DNA of 64,000 bases from UBA8437 sp964646205 (lineage in GTDB: Bacteria; Planctomycetota; Planctomycetia; Planctomycetales; Planctomycetaceae). The DNA lies in contig CAZYAZ010000004.1 of assembly GCA_964646205.1 (NCBI GenBank), positions 1-64,000 on the forward strand. Reading direction: 5' to 3'. Positions 8,946 through 17,012 of the stretch are shown here, in pieces (within the stretch, counting starts at the first letter, position 1; every line of letters begins with the position of its first letter). Under the pieces are notes generated by a model, which saw nothing but the letters and a program-made list of their open reading frames with translations, was not told where the DNA came from and did not search any database. The translations under genes were made by a program, and so were the position numbers.

Positions 8946-10415
8946 TTATTTCAGGCGGCCGGGTGGTCGCACGCCTGAGCCAACCTGCCTGGTGGCTGAA
9001 TCGCCCAACTCGGCGCGGGCCCGTGCGGCCAGGCTCTTGAGCCTCGCGACCACCTCGGGGTGCTTTGCCAGGACATCGGTGGTTTCGCCGATGTCCCGGG
9101 CCAGGTCGAACAATGCCAGGGGGGTCCGGGCCTGGGTGTACTTGGTTGGCTTGCCCCCGGTTCCGCCCTTGCGTCCTTCGAGGCTGCGGTAGCTGTGTGG
9201 GAAGTGCAGTTTCCACCGTCCGCTGCGAACCGCCTGCAGGTGGCGTCCCCAGTAGAAGTAGTACGCCTCGTGTGGACTCTCGGCACCCTTGTGGCCGGCG
9301 ATCAGTGGCCAGATGTCGTGGCCGTCGATCTTGTGCTTTTGTGGCAGCTGCTTGATACCGGCCAGCCTGGCCAGCGTGGGCAGGATGTCGATCGTGCCGG
9401 CCACTTCGCCACAGACGTGCCCGGCGGGGACCTGTCCGGGCCACCACATCACCGTGGGTTCTCGCTGCCCACCATCCCAGGTGGTGCCCTTGCCTTCGCG
9501 GAGTGGCAGGGCGAGGCCGGAGTGGGTGCCGTAATTCAACCAGGGGCCATTGTCGGAGGTGAAGATGACCAGCGTGTTGCGGTCCAACTTGTGTTTCTTG
9601 AGCGTCGCGACGATCTGACCCACGCTCCAGTCGATCTCCATGATCACGTCACCGTAGAGGCCTCTTTTGGACTTTCCCTGGAACTTGTCGCTGACGTACA
9701 GGGGGACGTGGGGCATCGAGTGGGGCACGTACAGAAAGAACGGTTGATCCTTGTTGTTCTCGATGAACTTCACGGCCCGCTGGGTGTACCAGGTGGTCAA
9801 CTGTGCCTGGTCCTTGCCGGTCACTTTTGGATTGACGATCTTCTCGTTGTCGAACAGTGGCAGGTGGGGCCATCGCTTGAGTCGCTCGGCCATTGGCAGG
9901 TGGGCGACTCCGGGGTGGTAGGGCCACATGTCATTGGAGTAGGGGAGTCCGAAGTAATCGTCGAAGCCGTGGCGGGTGGGGAGGAAGGGCTGGTGGTGAC
10001 CCAGGTGCCACTTGCCGTAAATCGCCGTCGCGTATCCCCGGGTCTTGAGCACCTCGGCGACGGTCCATTCGCTCTTGTTGAGCCCGTGTCGGGACTTGGG
10101 GCCGAGGGCTCCCTGGATACCGATGCGGTTGGGATAGCAGCCGGTCAGCAGGGCCGCACGCGAGGCCGAACAGACAGCCTGTGCCGAGTAAAAATCGGTG
10201 AAGCGGGCGCCCTGGCGGGCCAGTCGGTCCAGGTGAGGGGTCTTGATGTCTGGTGAACCAAAGCAGCCCAGGTCCTGGTAGCCCTGGTCATCGGTGAACA
10301 CGACGACGAAGTTGGGGCGGTCCGTGGCGTCACGCCGGTCGGCGCGGGCAACGGCGGTCGTCGTCAGCAGTGCCAGCGTCGTCAACACCACGTGGAGCGG
10401 TTGCAGGCGGGGCAT
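8946..10415 (-). CDS. Type I sulfatase, arylsulfatase A-like
   Basis: 489 aa from the ATG at 10413-10415 (GAGAGA upstream). The signal peptide MPRLQPLHVVLTTLALLTTT precedes a cleavage site near VARA. The metal site D42-D43 in VFTDDQGYQDLG, the formylglycine motif C82-S-A-S-R with AALLTGCYPNR, and TSDNGPW near residue 300 place it in the arylsulfatase A/N-acetylgalactosamine-6-sulfatase branch. It shares the CxAxR variant with the other sulfatase at 5.5 kb, but the two are clearly different subfamilies. Secreted or periplasmic action on sulfated glycans is expected. An Arg/Lys-rich tail ends in the last 20 residues. Confidence 0.93.
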   Translation of the reverse strand: MPRLQPLHVVLTTLALLTTTAVARADRRDATDRPNFVVVFTDDQGYQDLGCFGSPDIKTPHLDRLARQGARFTDFYSAQAVCSASRAALLTGCYPNRIGIQGALGPKSRHGLNKSEWTVAEVLKTRGYATAIYGKWHLGHHQPFLPTRHGFDDYFGLPYSNDMWPYHPGVAHLPMAERLKRWPHLPLFDNEKIVNPKVTGKDQAQLTTWYTQRAVKFIENNKDQPFFLYVPHSMPHVPLYVSDKFQGKSKRGLYGDVIMEIDWSVGQIVATLKKHKLDRNTLVIFTSDNGPWLNYGTHSGLALPLREGKGTTWDGGQREPTVMWWPGQVPAGHVCGEVAGTIDILPTLARLAGIKQLPQKHKIDGHDIWPLIAGHKGAESPHEAYYFYWGRHLQAVRSGRWKLHFPHSYRSLEGRKGGTGGKPTKYTQARTPLALFDLARDIGETTDVLAKHPEVVARLKSLAARARAELGDSATRQVGSGVRPPGRLK

Positions 10416-10715
10416 GGTGATCTCTCGGCTGCAAGAGGCAGGAAGTGTGTGGTCGTACGAGTTGAGACCTCGCACCGCTTTAGCCTAGGTCCCCGTGAGG
10501 CAGTTGTGTACCTCCAGGCCAACTGGAAGTGTTTTCGCACCAGGCAAGCCTGTCGATCCCTGTCAGTCCGGGCTTTCACGATGTGCCTGGTTGTCGCAGG
10601 GGGATGCGTTCTTCGATGATCGGTGCTAAGCAGACCGGTGGATGGGGCGAGCAAGCCGATGGCGGCCTATACTCTAGGTCGACGATTGCGACCAAACGAA
10701 GGGACGGGGGCGACG
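10416..10715. other. Intergenic region between divergent genes
   Basis: 300 nt without a convincing gene, separating the minus-strand sulfatase from the redoxin. TATACT at 10668-10673 resembles a -10 element for the redoxin but has no matching -35 hexamer, so I do not call it. No hairpin or riboswitch fold stood out. Confidence 0.5.
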
Positions 10716-11345
10716 ATGGGTGACTTCAGGGACTCGAGAAATCGGATCGCGACAACCCTGGTCGCCGTGGTGCTTCTGGGGGTGACGACGGCACCCGCGG
10801 TGGCTGGCAAGTTCAACGCGGTGTTGAAGGTTGGCCAGAAGGCTCCGGAATGGATCGGTTTGCTGGGCGTCGATGGCAAACGGCATTCGTTGGCGGATCT
10901 GAAGGCGGCCCGTGGTGTGCTGTTGGTCTTTCTGTCCAACCGCTGCCCGATGACACGGTCCTACGAGTCGCGGCTGAAGGCGCTGGTTTCGGGATACCGC
11001 AAACAGGGCCTCGCGGTTGTGGGGGTCAGCATTGGGCAGGCACCAGCAGATCGCTTGGCCAAAATGATCTCCCGTTCGGCGTTGTCGAAATTCAATTTCC
11101 CCTACTGCATCGATCTCACACAGGAACTCGGGCGACGTTACGGGGCGACCTGCACGCCGCACGCCTTCCTGCTCGACAGCCGGCGCCGAGTCGCCTACAT
11201 GGGAGCGATCGACGACAATGTCGATCCGGCCAAGGTCGAGCACCATTATCTGCGGGACGCGATTCGCAGCGTCCTGGCCGGCAAGCAGCCGGAGGTGGTC
11301 GAGACATTGCAGAAGGGGTGTGAGATCAAGTACGTGGCGAGGTGA
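10716..11345 (+). CDS. Secreted redoxin (AhpC/TSA-type thioredoxin fold)
   Basis: 209 aa from ATG 10716, preceded by a purine-rich GGGACGGGGG. The signal peptide (ATTLVAVVLLGVTTAPAVAG) targets the periplasm. The thioredoxin fold begins at VGQKAPEW; the active-site block is LSNRCPMTRSYESR, with the single Cys in the position used by the planctomycete 'NxCP' redoxins. TPHAFLLD contains the cis-Pro region. A second Cys occurs at the C-terminus (KGCEIKY), as in related redoxins. Probable role: thiol-disulfide or peroxide reduction in the periplasm. The stop overlaps the GTG start of a GGDEF gene (GTGA), so the two are probably co-translated. Confidence 0.85.
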   Translation: MGDFRDSRNRIATTLVAVVLLGVTTAPAVAGKFNAVLKVGQKAPEWIGLLGVDGKRHSLADLKAARGVLLVFLSNRCPMTRSYESRLKALVSGYRKQGLAVVGVSIGQAPADRLAKMISRSALSKFNFPYCIDLTQELGRRYGATCTPHAFLLDSRRRVAYMGAIDDNVDPAKVEHHYLRDAIRSVLAGKQPEVVETLQKGCEIKYVAR

Positions 11346-11980
11346 GTCGCGTGGTCCTGTCGTACGCAATGGAATGGCTGGCTGTCGCGGTGGGCGGACT
11401 GGGCCTGTTGCTGGGCATTTTGATCGGCCGGTCCTGGGGTGTCCGCCGACGGATCGAGTCGGCGGTCCAGGACGCGGAAATCTCGGCTCGCACCGACCGG
11501 CAGACCGGGCTCTGGAATCGGCGGGGATTCGAAGATCGTTACAACCGGAGTCGAGACGGTCGGAGGAGAGCGGACTGGCCGGTGTCAGTGCTGTTCATCG
11601 ATGTTGATCGGTTCAAGTTAGTCAACGACGCACATGGACACCCGGCCGGGGATCGCGTGATTGAATGCGTGGCCGATCTGCTTGGTGAGAGTTGTCGCGA
11701 ACATGACACGGTTGCACGACTGGGAGGAGACGAGTTCGCGGCGTTGTTGCTGGGAGCCACCCTGGATGAGGCGGTGGAGGTGGCCGAGCGGATTCGATCC
11801 GGTGTCGAATCGATGACGGTTCCCACCGGACAGGTCGACTGGAGTGGGACGGTGAGCGTCGGGGTGATCGAGATCGAGCGAGGCGAGGACTTGTCGTCGG
11901 CTCTCGAGCGGGTGGATCGGGCCGTCTATGCCGCCAAGGAGGCCGGTCGCAATCGGGTCGTGGCCAAAACGGTCGATTGA
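11342..11980 (+). CDS. Membrane-anchored diguanylate cyclase (GGDEF)
   Basis: 212 aa. One N-terminal membrane helix (residues 11-30, LAVAVGGLGLLLGILIG) is followed directly by the catalytic domain. Substrate and metal residues are intact: FIDVDRFK (D87, D89), NDAHGHPAGD, and the signature GGDEF at 128-132. The inhibitory RxxD site is present at 119-122 (REHD), five residues before GGDEF, so product feedback by c-di-GMP is expected. No sensory domain fits in the short N-terminus. The GTG start overlaps the redoxin stop; ATG at 11369 is an alternative start just before the helix. The overlap suggests a functional link to periplasmic redox state, which is inference. Confidence 0.92.
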   Translation: MSRVVLSYAMEWLAVAVGGLGLLLGILIGRSWGVRRRIESAVQDAEISARTDRQTGLWNRRGFEDRYNRSRDGRRRADWPVSVLFIDVDRFKLVNDAHGHPAGDRVIECVADLLGESCREHDTVARLGGDEFAALLLGATLDEAVEVAERIRSGVESMTVPTGQVDWSGTVSVGVIEIERGEDLSSALERVDRAVYAAKEAGRNRVVAKTVD

Positions 11981-12011
11981 TCCTGGCGATCGGCAACCCG
12001 CCGCAGCCCTG

Positions 12012-13091
12012 CTACAACTCGTCCAACTCCAGCGTCTGGCAGTCCACTCCCTCGAGCATCAGGTCGACGGAGGCTTCGTCCTTGAACCCGCTGCCGGTGA
12101 CCAGGCAGACAATCGTCGCGTTGCGGTCGACGTGTTGCCCGGCCACGGCCTCCAGACAACCGGCCAGTGCGGTGGCTCCGGCCGGTTCGCTGAAGATTCC
12201 CTCCTCGGAGGCCAGCCGACGTTGTACGTTCCAGACGGCTTCGTCAGTCACCAGGTGCCCCCGCCCTCCGGTGGGGCGCAGTTCCTGAACGACCAGGTGG
12301 CCGTCGTTGATGTTGGGGACCTGGAGTCCGCTGATTCTGGTGGTGCAGTCAATCGGTTGGGCGGTGCCGTCGGCCCTCGAGAGTGCCGAGGCCATGGTGT
12401 CGTTCCCCTCCGGTTGCACGCATTCGATCGCTGGTGAACTCGTCAGCCGCCCCTCGGAAACCAGGCGACCGAAGCCGCGGCAGACGGCCACGCAGAGACC
12501 TCCTCCCCCCGATGGGCAGAAGACGTGATCGATGGGCCGGTTGAACTGTTGTTCGGCCTGCTCGGCCAGTTCGAAACTGATCGTCTCGACTCCAGTCATC
12601 CCGGGCACGCTGTAGATGTAGGAGCTGACCTGCAACCGCGCACCCGGAGCATCGCCGCGGGCCATCAGGACCTCGAAGGCACGTGACGAGACATCGGGGT
12701 CCAGTCCGAATCCATGGATCCGGTAGACGTTGGCACCGTAGGCCATCATCTGGCGGAGCTTGCCCATCGGAGCGGTTTCGACCACGGCGATCTCGCATTC
12801 GAGTCCCGCCGCAGCACAGTACGCGGCGACGGCCGATCCGGTGTTTCCACTGGACGTGGCCACACAGCGATCCTGGTTCTCGGCCTTCATGGCCGAGATC
12901 GCCGCGGCTCCGAAGCGATCCTTGAAGGAACCAGCCGGGTTGCCGGCTTCCAGTTTCAGCCACAGGTTGTCGAGGCCGACAGAGGGGCCGATCGACCGGG
13001 ACCGGACCAGCGGGGTGTTGCCTTCCCCCAGCGTCACCCGGTGCTGCTCGGGCACGGGCGTGATCCAGTCGGCCCATCGCCAGATACTCAT
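12012..13091 (-). CDS. Threonine-synthase-like PLP enzyme (fold type II)
   Basis: 359 aa, close to short threonine synthases (about 350 aa). LGEGNTPLV is the family's N-terminal block, K57 in AGSFKDRF is the PLP Schiff-base lysine, TSSGNTGSA (79-87) binds phosphate, and PSGGGGL recurs in the second domain. Threonine synthase converts O-phosphohomoserine to threonine. The family overlaps with threonine dehydratases and cysteate/diaminopropionate-type lyases, so substrate is not certain. It lies 27 nt downstream of a zinc deacylase on the same strand, an unusual partner for thrC; a catabolic beta-elimination role is possible. No hom or thrB neighbours are present. Confidence 0.82.
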   Translation of the reverse strand: MSIWRWADWITPVPEQHRVTLGEGNTPLVRSRSIGPSVGLDNLWLKLEAGNPAGSFKDRFGAAAISAMKAENQDRCVATSSGNTGSAVAAYCAAAGLECEIAVVETAPMGKLRQMMAYGANVYRIHGFGLDPDVSSRAFEVLMARGDAPGARLQVSSYIYSVPGMTGVETISFELAEQAEQQFNRPIDHVFCPSGGGGLCVAVCRGFGRLVSEGRLTSSPAIECVQPEGNDTMASALSRADGTAQPIDCTTRISGLQVPNINDGHLVVQELRPTGGRGHLVTDEAVWNVQRRLASEEGIFSEPAGATALAGCLEAVAGQHVDRNATIVCLVTGSGFKDEASVDLMLEGVDCQTLELDEL

Positions 13092-13118
13092 CCTCGGTCT
13101 CCCTCGCGTCGCCGCGGT

Positions 13119-14036
13119 TCAGGAATCCTGGTCCGGAACATCTTCCATGATCACGATCACCGCATCGTTCTGGTGCACCCTGGGATAGGTGCGAATGGCC
13201 AGTATGTAACCCGACTGGTTGCACTTGATCTGGTGGACGTCGTCTCCGCTGACACTGGCCACGTGGCCGAGGAGGTCTCCCGGAGCAACCCGCTGTCCGA
13301 GTTCCACCGCGGGTGTGAACTGGCCGGTGATCGGCGAGGGGTTCTGGACCTGCATGTGGCCGGACCCATCTCGCGGGTCCTCGATGACCACGGCCACCTG
13401 CGATTCGGGTTGTTCGCGTTCGATCATTCCCAGTTCGCCCAACACGTTCAGGCAGCCCTCGACGTAGGCGTCGACTCCCTCGGGGGAACAGCGGCCGCTG
13501 CCCAGGTATTCCGTGTAGATGGCCGGGACGCCGGCGTCGCGAGCGACCGACAGCGACCGACCGTCGAGTTTTCCACAGGTGCCCCAGATGACAGGCAGGT
13601 TCAGGGCTCTTGCCATGCGTCGCTGGATGTCGAGCCGTTCGGGATCCTCGGAGAGTCCGTAGCCGGACATCGGCCAGACGTCCATGACGATTCCGCCCGA
13701 GTGGAGGTCGATGTAGTAGTCGGCCGATTCGATCAACGCCGTGAGTGCCACGGCGGTCCGCAGGGTGACGCTCCCGTCGGGATCCCCCGGGCAGACACGA
13801 GCGAGGTCCAGTCCGTCCTCGGCCGTGCGGTTGCCGTTGAGGAAGGCCGCCTCGTTGACCACTGGCACCAGCGTCAGTCGTCCGGTCAGTTCACCGGTGC
13901 TGACGGCACCGGCCAGTCGTCGGATGGCCGACATCGACTCGAATTCGTCTCCGTGAACCCCACCGGTGATCAGCAGGTGCGGTCCCTCGGTCGTTCCGAC
14001 AATCTCAATTCGTTGCAGTTCGATGGTTTCAGTCAT
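13119..14036 (-). CDS. Zinc deacylase, succinylglutamate desuccinylase/aspartoacylase family
   Basis: 305 aa from the ATG at 14034-14036; another ATG at 14048 would add MPRI, and neither has a clear ribosome site. Zinc ligands of the family are visible: H28 and E31 in GGVHGDEFE and H112 in DLHSGG. The C-terminal 100 residues form the beta-rich cap found in AstE/AspA relatives. It should hydrolyse an N-acyl amino acid or related amide in the cytoplasm. It is divergent from the RraA-aldolase gene and runs with the PLP enzyme downstream, which suggests that the deacylated product goes to that enzyme. Other members act in ectoine breakdown (DoeB), but the other doe genes are not all present. Confidence 0.85.
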   Translation of the reverse strand: MTETIELQRIEIVGTTEGPHLLITGGVHGDEFESMSAIRRLAGAVSTGELTGRLTLVPVVNEAAFLNGNRTAEDGLDLARVCPGDPDGSVTLRTAVALTALIESADYYIDLHSGGIVMDVWPMSGYGLSEDPERLDIQRRMARALNLPVIWGTCGKLDGRSLSVARDAGVPAIYTEYLGSGRCSPEGVDAYVEGCLNVLGELGMIEREQPESQVAVVIEDPRDGSGHMQVQNPSPITGQFTPAVELGQRVAPGDLLGHVASVSGDDVHQIKCNQSGYILAIRTYPRVHQNDAVIVIMEDVPDQDS

Positions 14037-14050
14037 GATGCGTGGCATAC

Positions 14051-14056
14051 TATAGT
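14051..14056. promoter_or_regulatory. Possible divergent -10 element
   Basis: ACTATAGT (14050-14057) is palindromic and gives TATAGT on both strands in the 85-nt divergent gap between the deacylase and the RraA-type gene. The -35 matches are poor on both strands, so this is a weak call. Use on the minus strand would leave a very short leader. Confidence 0.25.
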
Positions 14057-14121
14057 TTGCCCGCTGGTGAGGGAAACCAGTGGAGTGAATTGGAACCGGT
14101 CGTTGTGGACGAGTAGAGACG

Positions 14122-14790
14122 ATGAGTGACGTGGCGCCAGAGACGATTACCCTGGAGATGATGCGGGAGTCGCTGTACGCGGCGGTGGTCTGCGACGCGC
14201 TGGACGGCCTGGGATACACCCACCAGTCCCCGAGGGTTCCGCTGTTGCCGTTGACCGTCGAGACCACCCTGGTTGGTCGCTGTAAGACCACGCTGTGGGG
14301 GGACATGTACCATCCCGATCCCAGCCCCTACGAACTGGAACTCCTGGCGGTTGATGGCTGCCAGAGTGACGACGTGCTGATTGCTGCGGCGGGTGGGTCG
14401 GAGCGATCCGGGATCTGGGGCGAATTGCTCTCGACGGCCGCCACCAACGCGGGCTGCGTGGGAGCGATTGTTGATGGAGCGGTGCGGGACATCCGGCAGA
14501 TGTCCGAGATGAAGTTTCCGGTCTTCGCACGCAGCCGCAATATTTATGACAGCAAGGACCGACAACGGGTCGTTGACATTGATGTGCCGGTGGAGATTGA
14601 CGGCGTGAGGTTTTGCCCGGGGGACCTGGTGATCGCCGATGTGGACGGCGTGGTGGTGGTTCCCGCGGAGATCCAGGAAGAGGCCGTCCGGGCGGCGTGG
14701 GACAAGGTGCACGCGGAGAACATCACGCGGGATGCTATCCGCGAGGGCATGAAGGCAACCGATGCCTACGAAAAGTATGGCGTGTTGTAA
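14122..14790 (+). CDS. RraA-family aldolase (HMG/CHA aldolase-like)
   Basis: 222 aa, the usual length for the RraA/4-hydroxy-4-methyl-2-oxoglutarate aldolase fold. The active-site pair R122-D123 in GAIVDGAVRDI is present, as is the W99-G-E segment preceding ATNAGCVGAIVDG. Family aldolases use a divalent metal to cleave 4-hydroxy-4-methyl-2-oxoglutarate or 4-carboxy-4-hydroxy-2-oxoadipate and decarboxylate oxaloacetate. The catalytic residues argue against the RNase E regulator function. It is the first gene of an operon with a class III aminotransferase (16 nt downstream) and a PhyH dioxygenase, consistent with breakdown of a branched oxo or hydroxy acid. Actual substrate is unknown. Confidence 0.85.
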   Translation: MSDVAPETITLEMMRESLYAAVVCDALDGLGYTHQSPRVPLLPLTVETTLVGRCKTTLWGDMYHPDPSPYELELLAVDGCQSDDVLIAAAGGSERSGIWGELLSTAATNAGCVGAIVDGAVRDIRQMSEMKFPVFARSRNIYDSKDRQRVVDIDVPVEIDGVRFCPGDLVIADVDGVVVVPAEIQEEAVRAAWDKVHAENITRDAIREGMKATDAYEKYGVL

Positions 14791-14805
14791 CAAGGGGAAA
14801 TCGAG

Positions 14806-16158
14806 ATGGCGACAACCGATGCGACGGCCGGTGGCCGTGTGGCACGTTCGATGGAGATGTACGAGCGATTGCTGGAATTGATCCCGGGAGGGACCCAGTT
14901 GATCAGTCGCCGCCCGACCCGTTTCGCGCTGGGAGTCAGCCCGGTGGTGGCGACTCACGGCAAGGGGTCCCGGATCTGGGATGTCGATGGGAACGAGTAC
15001 ATCGACTGGGTCAGTGCCATCGGCTCGGTCATCCTCGGCTACGCCGATCCGGTGGTGGACGAGGCGGTCAAGGCCCAGATCGATCGGGGGACGAATTTCT
15101 CGATCACCCACGAACTGGAACTCGAACTCGCCGAGTTGCTGGTGGAACGGATTCCGTGCGCCGAGATGGTTCGATACGCGCGAGGCGGTGGCGATGCGTG
15201 TGCGGTGGCCGCCCGGATCGCGCGGGGCACGACCGGGCGGGACAGGATCCTGTTCTGTGGATACCACGGCTGGCACGACTGGTACCAGGCAGCCAATCAT
15301 TCCAGTGATGCGAACCTCGACGAACACCTGTTCCCGGGGATCGAGCCGATTGGCGTGCCCAAGGCGCTGGCCGGGACCGCGATCCCGTTTCCCTACGGTG
15401 ACCTGGAGGGATTGTCTGAACGGCTCGAGCGTCACCGTGGTGAGGTGGCCGCGGTGATGATGGAGCCGATGCGTTCGGACTTGCCCGCGGAGGGATATCT
15501 CGAAGGAGTCGCCAGCCTGTGTCGAGACCACGACGTGGTGCTGATCTTTGATGAGGTCTCGACCGGGTTCCGGCCGTCCGATGCCGGCGTGCAACCCGTG
15601 TTGGGTGTCGAGCCCGATATGTCAGTCTTTGCCAAGTCGATTTCCAACGGATACGCGATGGGAGCGGTGGTGGGACGTCGTGACGTGATGGAACCGGCCG
15701 GACAGATGTTCGTGTCGAGTACGTACTGGGGCGAGGCCGTCGGATTGGCTGCAGCCGTGGCCACCTTGACAGAACTCCGGACGCGGAACACGGCACAAAC
15801 ACTGGCCGAGAATGGAGCGGCCTTGAAGGGGCGGCTGAATGCCGTGGCCGCAGAGGTGGGAGTGGCGATTCGTTGTACCGGGATCGATTACCATCCTCAC
15901 CTCGAGTTTCCCGCTGAGGATCCGGTGTTGAACAACAAGCTCGGAACGTTGTACGTTCAGGAAATGGCCAAGCGCGGCAATCACGGGTACACCTCGTTTT
16001 ACCTCAACGAGTCGCAGGGAGCTGTTGAAATCGAGATGGCCGCCGATGCGGCAAAGGAGGTCTTCACGCTGATCGGTGAGACGATCGATGATGGTCGGAT
16101 TGACGAACGGTTGGAGGCTCAGGACCGGCAAGAGTTTTTCAGGCGACTGGTTTCATGA
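14806..16158 (+). CDS. Class III aminotransferase, glutamate-1-semialdehyde aminomutase-like
   Basis: 450 aa; AAGGGGA 7 nt upstream supports the start. PLP enzyme: YHGWHDWYQ binds the cofactor ring region, LIFDEVSTGFR carries the cofactor-contacting Asp, and K277 in FAKSISNGYAMGA is the Schiff-base lysine. The segment GGTQLISRRPTRFALGVSP near the start and the overall layout are like GSA aminomutase (HemL), but GSA-AM keeps a more conserved GGVNSPVRAF there, so a transaminase or aminomutase for another amino acid is likelier than tetrapyrrole synthesis. It is coupled to a PhyH gene through an ATGA overlap. Confidence 0.85.
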   Translation: MATTDATAGGRVARSMEMYERLLELIPGGTQLISRRPTRFALGVSPVVATHGKGSRIWDVDGNEYIDWVSAIGSVILGYADPVVDEAVKAQIDRGTNFSITHELELELAELLVERIPCAEMVRYARGGGDACAVAARIARGTTGRDRILFCGYHGWHDWYQAANHSSDANLDEHLFPGIEPIGVPKALAGTAIPFPYGDLEGLSERLERHRGEVAAVMMEPMRSDLPAEGYLEGVASLCRDHDVVLIFDEVSTGFRPSDAGVQPVLGVEPDMSVFAKSISNGYAMGAVVGRRDVMEPAGQMFVSSTYWGEAVGLAAAVATLTELRTRNTAQTLAENGAALKGRLNAVAAEVGVAIRCTGIDYHPHLEFPAEDPVLNNKLGTLYVQEMAKRGNHGYTSFYLNESQGAVEIEMAADAAKEVFTLIGETIDDGRIDERLEAQDRQEFFRRLVS

Positions 16159-16949
16159 CAGACGATGCAACGACCATTGCGACAGCGACGGCTGTGGACG
16201 ATTACACGCAGTACCGCGATGACTACCTGAGGGATGGATTTGTCGTGGTCCGTGGCTTCTATCGCGGCGCGGGTTTCGACGAACTGGTTGGTGAACTCGA
16301 TCGGTACATCTCCGAGGTCGTCCCCACGTTGCCGGATTCGGATGCTTTCTTTCAGGATCGCAAGTCGCCCGAGACGCTCAAGCAGATGCAGCACATGGTG
16401 GATCCGTTTTTCGAGGAATTCGGGAAACGGGAACCGTTTGTGAGCCTCGCCGAGGCGTTGATGGGTGAACCGGTGCGTGCCCAGCGTCCCGAGTGGTTCA
16501 ACAAGCCACCGGGGACCGATCATCCCACGCCGCCGCACCAGGACAACTTCTACATCAACCTCGATCCGCCCCCGTTGACCATGTGGCTGGCGCTGGATCC
16601 GGTGGATGACCAGAACGGGTGCCTGCGATATTGCGCGGGGACACACCGCGACGGACTGAGGCCACACGCCAGGACCACGGTGCTGGGATTTTCACAGGGA
16701 ATCTCTGATTGGAGCGACGAGGAAGCGGCCCGGGAGACGCAGGTCTTTCTCGAGCCTGGTGACCTGGCCGTGCACCACGGCGAGTTGATTCACAGGGCCG
16801 ACCCGAATCGGACGGCCGACCGCCAGCGGCGGGCCTTTGCCCTGGTGTACTACGCCGGTTCGGCCGAGCGGAATGTCGAGGTTCACCAGCAGTACATGCA
16901 GCAGGTCGCACAGCAGCACGAGGGGATGGGGCTGGAGACCGACGGCTGA
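16155..16949 (+). CDS. Phytanoyl-CoA dioxygenase (PhyH) family, Fe(II)/2-oxoglutarate
   Basis: 264 aa. The iron triad of the double-stranded beta-helix is visible: H128 and D130 in PPHQDNFY and H213 in LIHRADPN, with an Arg in RQRRAF that can bind 2-oxoglutarate. CAGTHRDG and FLEPGDLAVHHG are typical PhyH segments. The enzyme should hydroxylate a small molecule; bacterial relatives act on ectoine, proline, taurine-like compounds or acyl chains. Its start overlaps the upstream aminotransferase stop by 4 nt, so the hydroxylated compound is probably handled by the neighbouring transaminase and aldolase. Confidence 0.87.
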   Translation: MTDDATTIATATAVDDYTQYRDDYLRDGFVVVRGFYRGAGFDELVGELDRYISEVVPTLPDSDAFFQDRKSPETLKQMQHMVDPFFEEFGKREPFVSLAEALMGEPVRAQRPEWFNKPPGTDHPTPPHQDNFYINLDPPPLTMWLALDPVDDQNGCLRYCAGTHRDGLRPHARTTVLGFSQGISDWSDEEAARETQVFLEPGDLAVHHGELIHRADPNRTADRQRRAFALVYYAGSAERNVEVHQQYMQQVAQQHEGMGLETDG

Positions 16950-16978
16950 GCCGAGCAAGGACGCGGCCGTCGAACCCT

Positions 16979-17012
16979 GTTCAGACCTCAACCCAGTTCA
17001 GACCTCAACCCA
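16979..17012. repeat. 17-bp tandem duplication at a gene end
   Basis: GTTCAGACCTCAACCCA occurs twice in direct contact (16979-16995 and 16996-17012). The second copy contains the stop of the minus-strand dehydrogenase, so the duplication copied the last codons and stop into the 3' untranslated side without changing the protein. Confidence 0.85.

Noticed and set aside
10668..10673. TATACT as a -10 element for the redoxin
   Set aside because: No plausible -35 hexamer at the right distance.
12012..16949. Ectoine/hydroxyectoine breakdown (doe) cluster
   Set aside because: DoeB-like deacylase, PLP lyase, aminotransferase and PhyH are suggestive, but DoeA-type hydrolase and the usual order are missing; other genes fit other substrates.
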